From DASQFQ01 sp038327685 (GTDB taxonomy: Bacteria > Actinomycetota > Thermoleophilia > Solirubrobacterales > Solirubrobacteraceae), in assembly GCA_038327685.1 (NCBI GenBank), contig JBBQLH010000013.1, positions 1-54,767 on the forward strand: DNA of 54,767 bases, read 5' to 3'. The notes beneath the pieces are model-generated. The model saw nothing but the letters and a program-made list of their open reading frames with translations, was not told the origin of the DNA and made no database searches. Made by a program: the position numbers and the translations under genes. How positions within the stretch are numbered: position 1 is the stretch's first letter; each line of letters opens with the position of its first letter. Below, one piece after another: positions 25,521 through 33,817 of this stretch.

Positions 25521-26542
25521 GCGCTCGCCTCGTCCTCGCCGTCGACGGCGGCAACTCCAAGACCGACCTTGCTCTGCTGCGCGAGGACGGCGAGCTGCTC
25601 GCGCTCGTCCGCGGCGGGCTCAGCTCGCCGCATCACATCGGGCTCGACGGCTGCGTGGCGCTGCTGGGCGAGCTCCACGCCGCCGCGCTCGCGCAGGCGG
25701 GGATCAGCGACGGCGACGGGCCGGTCGCCGCCGCCGGGCGCCTGCTGCTGGCCGGGCTCGACCTCCCGGTCGAGGAGCGCAGGCTCCACGAGGCGGTCGC
25801 GGGGCGCGGCTGGGCCGCGCGGCTGGGCGTCGGCAACGACACCTTCGCGGTGCTGCGCGCGGGGATCGAGCGCAGCTGGGGCGTCGCGGTCGTCTGCGGT
25901 GCGGGCATCAACTGCGTCGGCGTCGGGCCGGACGGCCGGCACGTCCGCTTCCCCGCGCTCGGCGCGATCAGCGGCGACTGGGGCGGCGGCTACGACGTCG
26001 GGCTCGCCGCACTGTCGGCAGCCGTGCGCAGCGAAGACGGGCGCGGGCCGCGGACGCGGCTCGAGGGCGCCGTGCCGGAGCATTTCGGCCTGCGCGCGCC
26101 CGACGAGCTCGTCGAGGCGATCCACCTGGGCCGGATCCCGCAGCGCCGGGTCATGGAGCTACCGCCGGTCGTGTTCGACGCGGCTGCCTCGGACCCGGTC
26201 GCGGCCGCCATCGTCGACCACCTCGCAGCCGAGGTGATCGCGCTCGTGCGCGCGGCGCTGCACCGGCTCGAGCTCGACGGCGCCGCGGTCGAGGTGCTGC
26301 TCGGCGGCGGAATGTTCCGGACCGCCGACGGCCGCCTGCTGGGCGCGATCGAGGCGGGGCTCCGGCAGCTCGGGGAGGCCGTCGCGCTGCGCGTCGCCGA
26401 CTCCCAGCCGATCGTCGGCGCGGCGTTGCTCGCGCTCGACGACCTCGGCGCGGGGCCGGACGCGCAGGCGCGGGCGCGCCGCGAGCTCGGCGCGGCGGTC
26501 GAAGACATCGGTCCCACCGGGGAGGTCTCCATCCATGGCTGA
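25517..26542 (+). CDS. N-acetylglucosamine kinase-like BadF/BcrAD ATPase
   Basis: A 341-residue ASKHA-fold kinase. The phosphate-1 motif is VDGGNSKTDLALL, the connector and catalytic section LGVGNDTFAVLRAG, phosphate-2 VVCGAGINCVGVG, then ISGDWGGGYDVGLAAL and the adenosine motif EVLLGGGMFR. This is the eukaryotic-NAGK/BadF type used for GlcNAc phosphorylation. ATGA overlaps the GH4 stop, and the 3' end overlaps the ATPase gene by eight bases. Together with the SIS protein it completes an import-phosphorylate-deaminate route. Confidence 0.88.
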   Translation: MSARLVLAVDGGNSKTDLALLREDGELLALVRGGLSSPHHIGLDGCVALLGELHAAALAQAGISDGDGPVAAAGRLLLAGLDLPVEERRLHEAVAGRGWAARLGVGNDTFAVLRAGIERSWGVAVVCGAGINCVGVGPDGRHVRFPALGAISGDWGGGYDVGLAALSAAVRSEDGRGPRTRLEGAVPEHFGLRAPDELVEAIHLGRIPQRRVMELPPVVFDAAASDPVAAAIVDHLAAEVIALVRAALHRLELDGAAVEVLLGGGMFRTADGRLLGAIEAGLRQLGEAVALRVADSQPIVGAALLALDDLGAGPDAQARARRELGAAVEDIGPTGEVSIHG

Positions 26543-27611
26543 CGTGCGCTACGAGCAGGCCACCCACGTCTATCCCGGCAGCGACACGCCGGCCGTCGAC
26601 GCGCTCGACCTCGAGATCGCCGACGGCGAGCTGATGGTGCTCGTCGGCCCGTCGGGCTCCGGCAAGACCACGGCGCTGCGGATGCTCGCCGGGCTCGAGG
26701 AGGTCGACGCCGGCGCGATCCTGATCGGCGGCCGCGACGTCAGCGACGAGCCCCCGAAGCGCCGCGACGTCGCGATGGTGTTCCAGAACTACGCGCTCTA
26801 CCCGTACCTCACCGTGGCCGCCAACATCGCCTTCCCGCTGCGGATGGCGCGGATGCCGAAGGCCGACCGCGAGGCGCGCGTGCGCGAGGTCGCCGACCTG
26901 CTCGAGCTGACGCCGTTCCTGGAGCGCAAGCCGGGCCAGCTGTCCGGCGGCCAGCGCCAGCGCGTGGCGATGGGGCGCGCGATCGTGCGCGAGCCGCGGG
27001 TGTTCCTGATGGACGAGCCGCTCTCGAACCTGGATGCGAAGCTGCGCGTGCAGATGCGGGCGGACATCGCCGAGCTGCAGGCGCGGCTCGGCGTGACGAC
27101 CGTCTACGTCACGCACGACCAGGCAGAAGCGATGACGCTCGGCCATCGCGTGGCCGTGCTCCGGGACGCCCGCCTGCAGCAGTGCGACACCCCGCGCGCG
27201 CTGTTCGACCATCCGGTCAACACGTTCGTGGCCGGCTTCGTCGGCTCGCCCGCCATGAATCTCCGCCGGGTCCCGCTCGGCCACGACGGCTCCGCGTCGT
27301 TCGGCGGTCTGCCGCTCGCGCTCGCCGGCGCGCGCGCCAACGGCCGCACCGAGGTGACCGTCGGCATCCGCCCGGAGGCGCTCGAGCTCGCCGACGAGGG
27401 CCTGGAGGCGACGGTCGAGGCGATCGAGGAGCTCGGCTCGGACGCCTTCATCTTCTGCAGCTCCGACCTCGAGACGGGCGCGGCCCGGCTGGTTGCGCGG
27501 GTCCCGGCCCGCGGCGCGCCCGAGCGCGGCGCGGCGGTCCGGCTGCGGCCGAGCGCGGAGCACGCGCCGCACGTCTTCGACGCCGAGACGGGAGAACGGA
27601 TTGACGCGTAG
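26535..27611 (+). CDS. Sugar ABC transporter ATPase (UgpC/MsmK family)
   Basis: A 358-residue ATPase. Walker A is GPSGSGKTT at 38-46; then come FQNYALYPYLTVAANIAFPL, the signature LSGGQRQRVAMGRAI, Walker B VFLMDEPLSNLDAKLR and the switch His in VTHDQAEAM. A C-terminal TOBE region follows (GIRPEALELADEG). It would energise the importer encoded by the preceding damaged genes. The stop codon overlaps the ROK start by 11 bases. Confidence 0.93.
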   Translation: MADVRYEQATHVYPGSDTPAVDALDLEIADGELMVLVGPSGSGKTTALRMLAGLEEVDAGAILIGGRDVSDEPPKRRDVAMVFQNYALYPYLTVAANIAFPLRMARMPKADREARVREVADLLELTPFLERKPGQLSGGQRQRVAMGRAIVREPRVFLMDEPLSNLDAKLRVQMRADIAELQARLGVTTVYVTHDQAEAMTLGHRVAVLRDARLQQCDTPRALFDHPVNTFVAGFVGSPAMNLRRVPLGHDGSASFGGLPLALAGARANGRTEVTVGIRPEALELADEGLEATVEAIEELGSDAFIFCSSDLETGAARLVARVPARGAPERGAAVRLRPSAEHAPHVFDAETGERIDA

Positions 27612-28783
27612 CGCGACGCCGACGCTCCTGCGCGACCTCAACGAGCGCACCGTCCTCGAGGCGATCCGCGCGGGGTCACCGATCTCGCGCGCCGAGATCT
27701 CGCGCCGCGTCGGCATCTCCAAGCCGACCGTGTCGGTGACGCTCGAGTCGCTGCTCGAGTCGGGCCTCGTGCGCGAGGCGGACAACCAGGCGAACGGTCC
27801 CAAGTACGGCGCGACGTTCTTCGAGCCCGTGCACGAGGCGGCGCTCGTGCTCGGGCTCGACCTCGGCGCGCGCTTCCTGCGTGGCGCGATCTGCGACCTG
27901 CGCGGCGAGGTGCGCGCGCGCCAGGACATCGAGATGCCCGGGGCCGACGTGCAGGCCGTCCTCGCCGCCGCCGTCGAACTGCGCGACCGCCTCCTCGCGG
28001 CGGCCGGCCTGGCCGCGGGCGTCCTCGACGGAGCGGTGGCCGGCGTGCCGGGCGTCGTCGAGGCGCCGGGGGCGCGGATCGGGCTGGCGAACAACATCCC
28101 CGGCCTCGAGGGCTTCGCGATCGGCCCCGAGCTCGAGGCGCGCCTCGGAGTCCCGGTCACGGTCGAGAACGACGTCAACCTGGCGGCGGTCGGCGAGCGC
28201 TCGCGCGGGGTCGCGCAGGGCGTCGAGGACTTCGTGTTCCTCTCGGTCGGGACCGGGCTCGGCGCCGGCCTGATCCTCCAGGGGGAGCTGCACCGCGGCC
28301 ACAACGGCGCAGCGGGCGAGGTCGACTACGCGCTGGGCGCGGGCGACGAAGACGAGCGCGACGACGATCCGGCCGCCACCGGCGTGTCGGCCTACGCGGC
28401 GGCGCTCGCTGCCGAAGGACGGCATCCGACCTCGCTCGCGCCGCCGTTCGACGCGCGGGCGATCTTCGGCGCCGCGCGGGCCGGCGACGAGCTGGCGCTC
28501 GCGGTCGTCGCCGAGGAGGCGCACCGCATCACGCGGCACGTGCTGCCGATCGCGGCCGTGGCCGACGTCGCGCTGATCGTGCCGCGGCGGCGGCATCGGC
28601 GCGAACGGCGACCTGCTGCTGGCCCCGATCCGCGTGGAGCTCGCGCAGCGCCTCCCCTACCCCCCGCGCGTCGAAGTGTCGAGCCTCGGCGACGCCGCCG
28701 TGCTCACCGGTGCGCTCGCCTTCGGGCTGCGCTCGGCGCTCGACAACGTGTTCACGCGCCGCAGCCGCGCCGCGCGGACCTAG
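27601..28783 (+). pseudogene. ROK-family transcriptional repressor, frameshifted
   Basis: TTG 27601 begins LTRSATPTLLRDLNERTVLEA, a winged helix (PISRAEISRRVGISKPTVSVTLESLLESGLV). The ROK ATP/sugar-binding domain follows: GLDLGARFLRGAICDL, ENDVNLAAVGERSRG, and SVGTGLGAGLILQGELHRGHNGAAGE. The zinc-Cys motif of classical ROK proteins is not visible. Near 28580 an extra base disrupts the GGGIGANGDLLL segment; the corrected frame ends at TAG 28783 with FGLRSALDNVF. It would repress the amino-sugar operon in response to a sugar ligand. Confidence 0.82.
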
Positions 28784-30135
28784 CGTGCCGCTGAGCTGAG
28801 GCGGCCGGCCGCCACGAGCTCGGCGAGCCCGACGATCTTCACCCGCGGCCGGCCCTGGGCCTCGCCGGCGCGGCGCTCGGCCTCGTCGATCGCCTGCCAG
28901 CCCTCCCAGGTGACGGCGTCTGGGGCGCGCTCCGCGAGCCAGGCGGCGGTCTCGTCGGCGTCGGCCGCCGCCGGCGCGCCGAGCCGGCCGGCCTCCTCGT
29001 CCTCGACGATCCGGGCGACGGTGTCAGCCGCGTCCTTCTTGTTGGTCCCGATCACGCCGGAGGGGCCGCGCTTGATCCAGCCCACGACGTACTCGCCCAG
29101 GCATGGCCGGCCGTCGTCGTCGAGCACGCGCCCCCCGTCGTTGCGGATCAGCCCGCGCCGCTCGTCGAAGGGGATGCTGTCCAGCGGCCGCCCGCGGTAG
29201 CCGATCGAGCGCAGCACGAGCCCGCACTCGATCACCTCCTCCTCGCCCGTCGGGACCGCCCGCATGCGGCCGTCCTCGCCCTCCTCGAGGCGGTTGAGCG
29301 CGACACGCACCCCGGTCACCGGGCCGTGCTCGCCCTCACCGAGGATCTCGACCGGGGAGCGCAGGAAGCGCAGCTCGATCCGGTGCGACCGGCCCGACGG
29401 CTCCCGTTGCGCGTAGTCGCGGAACAGCTCGACGTTGCGCTTGGCCGTCGGCGTGTCGGGCTCGGTGGCGGCCTCGACCTGCTCGGGGTCGCAGAGGACG
29501 TCGGCGCGCGCGAGCTCGCCGAGCTCGCGGACCTCCGGGTTGGTGAACGCCGCCTGCGCCGGGCCGCGGCGGCCGAGCAGGACGACCTCCTCGACCGTCG
29601 AGGAGCCGAACCCGGCGATCGCGTGATCGGCGGTGTCGGTGGGCGCCAGCTCCTCCGGGTCCAGCACCAGCATCCGCGCGACGTCGATCGCCACGTTGCC
29701 GTTGCCGATCACCACCGCTCGGCCGCCGGAGAGGTCGAACTCGTGCCCGGCGTACTCCGGGTGGCCGTTGTACCAGGCCACGAACTCCGTCGCGGAATGC
29801 GAGCCTCGACGGTCCTCCCCGGGAATCCCGAGCCGGTTGTCGTCGGGCGTGCCGATCGCGTAGAGCACCGCGTGGTAGCGCTCCAGCAGCTCCTGCCGCG
29901 AGACGTGCTCGCCGAGCACAACGCCGCCGAAGAACCGGAAGCCCGGCTTCGCCGCCGTCTTCTCGTACATCCGCGTGACCGACTTGAGCTTCGGGTGGTC
30001 GGGCGCGACGCCGGAACGCACGAGCCCGAACGGCGTCGGCAGCGCGTCGAAGAGGTCGACCTCGAAGCCCGCGGCCAGCAGCTGATCGGTCGCGTAGAAG
30101 CCGGCCGGGCCGGCCCCGATCACCGCTGCCCTCAT
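28780..30135 (-). CDS. Ferredoxin/adrenodoxin-type NADP reductase
   Basis: A 451-residue flavoprotein of the FprA/adrenodoxin reductase type. It has the FAD-binding VIGAGPAGFYATDQLL, TPFGLVRSGVAPDHPKLK, the NADP-binding VIGNGNVAIDVARML, LLGRRGPAQAAFTNPEVREL, and the C-terminal GWIKRGPSGVIGTNKKDA. It passes electrons between NADPH and ferredoxins, for example for P450 systems. ATG 30135 is chosen (MRAAVIGAGP); an upstream GTG would add seven residues. Its 3' end overlaps the ROK gene tail to tail. Confidence 0.93.
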   Translation of the reverse strand: MRAAVIGAGPAGFYATDQLLAAGFEVDLFDALPTPFGLVRSGVAPDHPKLKSVTRMYEKTAAKPGFRFFGGVVLGEHVSRQELLERYHAVLYAIGTPDDNRLGIPGEDRRGSHSATEFVAWYNGHPEYAGHEFDLSGGRAVVIGNGNVAIDVARMLVLDPEELAPTDTADHAIAGFGSSTVEEVVLLGRRGPAQAAFTNPEVRELGELARADVLCDPEQVEAATEPDTPTAKRNVELFRDYAQREPSGRSHRIELRFLRSPVEILGEGEHGPVTGVRVALNRLEEGEDGRMRAVPTGEEEVIECGLVLRSIGYRGRPLDSIPFDERRGLIRNDGGRVLDDDGRPCLGEYVVGWIKRGPSGVIGTNKKDAADTVARIVEDEEAGRLGAPAAADADETAAWLAERAPDAVTWEGWQAIDEAERRAGEAQGRPRVKIVGLAELVAAGRLSSAAR

Positions 30136-30217
30136 GTGATTGCCCGGGTTCTCCACCCTTCTGAGGCTAGCGACAGGCGGCTGAGAGTTCGCTGAGCGCC
30201 TACGCTCTGAGGCGCAC

Positions 30218-31636
30218 ATGGACGGCATCGAATCCGACCGCCTCGCCGATGCGCTTCGCGTCCTGGCCGAGGTCGAGCAGCTCCCCACCGAGCACCCCGA
30301 TGCGGTCGACGTGCGGCACGCGGTCGGCAAGCTGTTCAAGACCGTCAAGGAGCAGCGGCGGGCCGAGCGGCGCTCGACGATCCGGGCCAACGACGAGGCG
30401 GTGACCGCCGCGACGGCGACCGCCGCGCCGGGCCGGATCGACGACGAGACCCAGGGGCTCGCGCTGACCTCCAGCGCCGCCGGCGGGCGCGCGGGCACGC
30501 TCGTGCGCGCCCGCGGGTGCTACATCTGCAAGCAGCGCTACCGGGACGTCGACGCCTTCTACCACCAGCTCTGTCCTGCGTGCGCGGCGCTGAATCACGA
30601 GCGTCGCGACGCCCGCACGGACCTGACCGGCCGCCGCGCCCTGCTGACCGGGGGACGGGCCAAGATCGGGATGTACATCGCCCTGCGGCTGCTGCGCGAT
30701 GGCGCCCACACCACGATCACGACGCGCTTCCCGGAGGACGCGGTCCGGCGCTTCAGCGCGATGGACGACAGCGCCGATTGGCTGCACCGGCTGCGCGTCG
30801 TCGGCATCGATCTGCGCGATCCCGGCCAGGTCATCGCCCTCGCCGACGAGGTCGCGGGCCAGGGTCCGCTCGACATCCTCATCAACAACGCCGCCCAGAC
30901 CGTGCGCCGGTCGCCCGCGGCGTACGCGCACCTGGCCGGGGCCGCGGAGGCGCCGTTGCCGAGCGGCCCGGTGCCCGACGTCGTGACGCTCGCGCGCGCA
31001 GCGCAGGGGACCACGGCCGGCGTGCCGGACGGTCACTGGTCCCCGACGCCACCGGCGCTGACCGCGCTGGCGCTCACCGCCGGCTCGGCGTCGCCGGATC
31101 GCATCGCCGCCGGCGCCGCCATCGACGCGGGAGGCCTCGCGCCCGACCTCCACCCGCACAACAGCTGGAGCCAGGTGGTCGACGAGGTCGACCCGGTGGA
31201 GCTGCTCGAGGTCCAGCTCTGCAACCAGACCGCCCCGTTCATCCTCATCAGCCGGCTGCGCTCCGCGCTGGCGGCGTCCGGGGCCCGCCGGACCTACGTC
31301 GTCAACGTCTCGGCGATGGAAGGGCAGTTCAGCCGCGGTTACAAGGGTCCGGGCCATCCGCACACGAACATGGCCAAGGCCGCGCTCAACATGCTCACCC
31401 GCACCAGCGCGGCTGAGCTCGCGAGCGACGGCATCCTCATGACGAGCGTCGACACCGGCTGGATCACCGACGAGCGCCCCCACCCGACGAAGACGCGCCT
31501 GGCCGAGGAGGGGTTCCATGCGCCGCTCGACCTGATCGACGGGGCAGCCCGCGTCTACGACCCGATCGTGCGCGGCGAGGCGGGCGAGGACGTCCACGGG
31601 GTGTTCCTCAAGGATTACGCGCCCGCGCCCTGGTGA
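30218..31636 (+). CDS. SDR-family protein with N-terminal zinc knuckle and altered active site
   Basis: A 472-residue protein. Residues 1-95 are charged and helical, C101, C104, C119 and C122 form a CYIC...CPAC zinc-binding knuckle, and the Rossmann SDR domain starts at about 137 (LLTGGRAKIGMYIALRLL, ILINNAAQTVRR). In place of the canonical YxxxK it has TNMAK within GHPHTNMAKAALNML, so the catalytic Tyr is Thr. It ends EDVHGVFLKDYAPAPW. Absence of Tyr suggests altered chemistry or a binding role. The last 66 bp are duplicated at 40662-40726. Confidence 0.85.
   Translation: MDGIESDRLADALRVLAEVEQLPTEHPDAVDVRHAVGKLFKTVKEQRRAERRSTIRANDEAVTAATATAAPGRIDDETQGLALTSSAAGGRAGTLVRARGCYICKQRYRDVDAFYHQLCPACAALNHERRDARTDLTGRRALLTGGRAKIGMYIALRLLRDGAHTTITTRFPEDAVRRFSAMDDSADWLHRLRVVGIDLRDPGQVIALADEVAGQGPLDILINNAAQTVRRSPAAYAHLAGAAEAPLPSGPVPDVVTLARAAQGTTAGVPDGHWSPTPPALTALALTAGSASPDRIAAGAAIDAGGLAPDLHPHNSWSQVVDEVDPVELLEVQLCNQTAPFILISRLRSALAASGARRTYVVNVSAMEGQFSRGYKGPGHPHTNMAKAALNMLTRTSAAELASDGILMTSVDTGWITDERPHPTKTRLAEEGFHAPLDLIDGAARVYDPIVRGEAGEDVHGVFLKDYAPAPW
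31571..31636 (+). repeat. 3' end of SDR gene, copy A of flanking repeat
   Basis: This 66-bp segment, including the stop codon, matches 40662-40726 with seven mismatches and one one-base gap (my count by eye). The two copies are direct repeats that bracket the CHAT/FHIPEP operon. Confidence 0.8.
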
Positions 31637-31657
31637 GCCGAGCGGCCGGCGCCGCGC

Positions 31658-33817
31658 TTACGGCTCAGCCAGCTCGGGCGCCGTGGAGTTGGCCGGGGAT
31701 CCGAGCCGGCGCCCGCCGAAACGCTCTTCGACCACCTGCGCGCTCTGTTGGGCGATACTGCTCACACTGGCCAGCGCCATGGTCAGCTCGTCGCTGTCGA
31801 GGAAGTTGCCGAGCAGCTCGTGGGCGACGACGACCCGGAGGTTCTCCGACCCATGGGATTCGAGCAGCCGAACCTGCCCGAATCGCGCCGTCTCCGCACC
31901 CATCGCCACCCAGCGGAAGAGCTCGGTCGAGGGAGGGACGTCGGTGTTCGTGAATGCGAACAGCGTGATGAACACGAGATGCTCATCACGGGTCACGCGG
32001 ACGTAGATGGTCCCCGAGCCGTAGACGACCACGAAGTCGCCGTCGTCATCCACCGACACTCCGCCGAACAGGCCGCCCAGCATCTCCTCCACACGGCTGC
32101 GGGTCACGTTCTCAAGGGCGATCAAGGTCCCCTCCTCCTGACTGAGGTCGATGACTGCTCGCGACGCGGGGAGCTCCTGCCAGGCGAGGACGCCCAGCTC
32201 CGGCAGCTCGCTCCTCACGAGCGCTTCCACGTACGGTCGCTCCGCGAGGTCGGTCACCACGACCGGGTCGGCATGGCGAAGACGAGGATCGCGCAGGGTC
32301 GCGTGGACGGCATCGAGCACCGCATCCTGCCCGTCGAGATCGGCGGCCCTCACGGCGAGGCCCTCGAGCGGCAGCGCGACAACCGGCCGCCCCGGTGCCA
32401 CCAGACCCTCGAGGATGTCGTCACCCAGGCCGAGACGGGCGTAGGCGACCATCCGGTGCCACCCGTCACCGCCCAGCTCTCCGGGCTCGGGCGGCAGATC
32501 CTGGAGCATGTCCTCGAGCACGATCCAGTCGGCCGGGACCGGTACGACCCGCTCATCGAAGAGGACGAGCCGCTGAAGGATCGCCCTGAGGTTGCCGATC
32601 GACGCTCCGCTCGCGAGCAACGAGCGAAGGATCCGCGTCAGGTCGGGCAGCCGAAACCTCGCGGTGGTGTCGTTCACGAGCTCCGGGTAGTACTTCGAGA
32701 GCTGCGCGAGCTGCTGCTCGGCCTCGGCGATCGTGAAGAGGCGGTCGGAGCGGATCGACGCCTCCGCGGCGAGCATGCGTGCGACCGTCTCGCATCCGGT
32801 CCAATAGCGAACGGACATGCGATCCAACGACTCGCATGCCGATCGTGGCAGCCGCGCGACCGGCTGCTCCATCAGCAGGAACGGGCCGTCCGCTTCCAGA
32901 CCCAGTCCGAGCAGCTGGTCCGGCGTCGCATCGACAAAGACGTCATCGGCGCTCGGGATGCACACGGGCGGCCCCAGCGCATCGTTGACCTTCAGTGCGA
33001 CGCTCCCTGGTGGTATCCGCTCCGAGGGCACCCACACCGGATCTGGGCTCGGGATGCCGGGCCGTCGCTCGATCACGTCGCACACGTGCTCGAGCGGCGC
33101 GCGCGCCTCCTCCGGCAGTGTCGGATCGAGGGCGCTGCGCGGCGCGGCGAGCTCTTCGCCGCCCAACAGCTCGCGCGCGAAGCTCGCGTTCACGTGCAAC
33201 TCGACCACGTCCGACCTCAGACGGCGCAGCATGCCCTCGAGGATGTCGTCGATCGTGCGGCCCGCACGCTGACCGACCACGAGCGTGTCCACGATGACGT
33301 CGCGCTTGGCCAGCGACACGCCGCTGTCGAGAAGACCCGAGACGACGAAGGCGAGCGCCTCGGGACCAGGGAGATCGACGGAGGCGCCGCTCTGGCAGGC
33401 GTAGGCGACAGCCTGCTCGACGCCGACCAGGCACCCGGGCCGCAGGCGGACGAGGTCGCGCACGAGGTGCCGGGCAGCGGTCGCCGCCACCGTCGCGAAG
33501 TCGTCCGTGCCCTGACGCGTGACCCAGCCGTCGCGAACGTCGTGCGGGTCGAGCACCGGCATCTCGGCTGACGCTTCGACCCAGGCGCGCCACAGCATGC
33601 CCTCCGAGTAGCGGCGCACACCGCCGTTGACGTGGAGCCTCAACGCGCGCCGAAGCTCGGTCTCGACGACCTCGACGACCGGCTCGCCCGGCAAGCCGAC
33701 CTCGCCGAGCAGAACCGTCACGTCGTCGCGGACGCCACTGGTCAGCCCGGGGTGTTGGGGCCCCAGCCCGTGCAGCGCCGGGCCGAGCTCGATGCGTATC
33801 GGGATCGCCTGTGTCAC
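31658..33817 (-). CDS. Soluble FHIPEP (FlhA-C-like) protein with YbjN/chaperone-like C-terminus
   Basis: A 719-residue cytosolic protein. Its middle (about 270-575) has the order of the FlhA cytoplasmic domain: CETVARMLAAEAS, LSKYYPELVND, LPDLTRILRSLLASGASIGNLRAILQRLVLF, VTDLAERPYVEALVRSELPELGVLAWQELP. The first 250 residues carry a partial repeat of similar helices (SGVSLAKRDVIVDTLV). Residues 573-705 look like a YbjN/type III chaperone fold (EEMLGGLFGGVSVDDDGDFVV, IYVRVTRDEHLVFITLFAF). FlhA's membrane export gate is absent, with no transmembrane span. ATG 33817 overlaps the TPR gene stop as ATGA; it is the last gene of the four-gene operon. Confidence 0.75.
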   Translation of the reverse strand: MTQAIPIRIELGPALHGLGPQHPGLTSGVRDDVTVLLGEVGLPGEPVVEVVETELRRALRLHVNGGVRRYSEGMLWRAWVEASAEMPVLDPHDVRDGWVTRQGTDDFATVAATAARHLVRDLVRLRPGCLVGVEQAVAYACQSGASVDLPGPEALAFVVSGLLDSGVSLAKRDVIVDTLVVGQRAGRTIDDILEGMLRRLRSDVVELHVNASFARELLGGEELAAPRSALDPTLPEEARAPLEHVCDVIERRPGIPSPDPVWVPSERIPPGSVALKVNDALGPPVCIPSADDVFVDATPDQLLGLGLEADGPFLLMEQPVARLPRSACESLDRMSVRYWTGCETVARMLAAEASIRSDRLFTIAEAEQQLAQLSKYYPELVNDTTARFRLPDLTRILRSLLASGASIGNLRAILQRLVLFDERVVPVPADWIVLEDMLQDLPPEPGELGGDGWHRMVAYARLGLGDDILEGLVAPGRPVVALPLEGLAVRAADLDGQDAVLDAVHATLRDPRLRHADPVVVTDLAERPYVEALVRSELPELGVLAWQELPASRAVIDLSQEEGTLIALENVTRSRVEEMLGGLFGGVSVDDDGDFVVVYGSGTIYVRVTRDEHLVFITLFAFTNTDVPPSTELFRWVAMGAETARFGQVRLLESHGSENLRVVVAHELLGNFLDSDELTMALASVSSIAQQSAQVVEERFGGRRLGSPANSTAPELAEP

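Noticed and set aside
23618..26542. 974-residue plus-strand frame covering permease, GH4 and kinase genes
   Set aside because: Its first two thirds are an Arg-rich out-of-frame shadow; only the kinase portion from 25517 is genuine.
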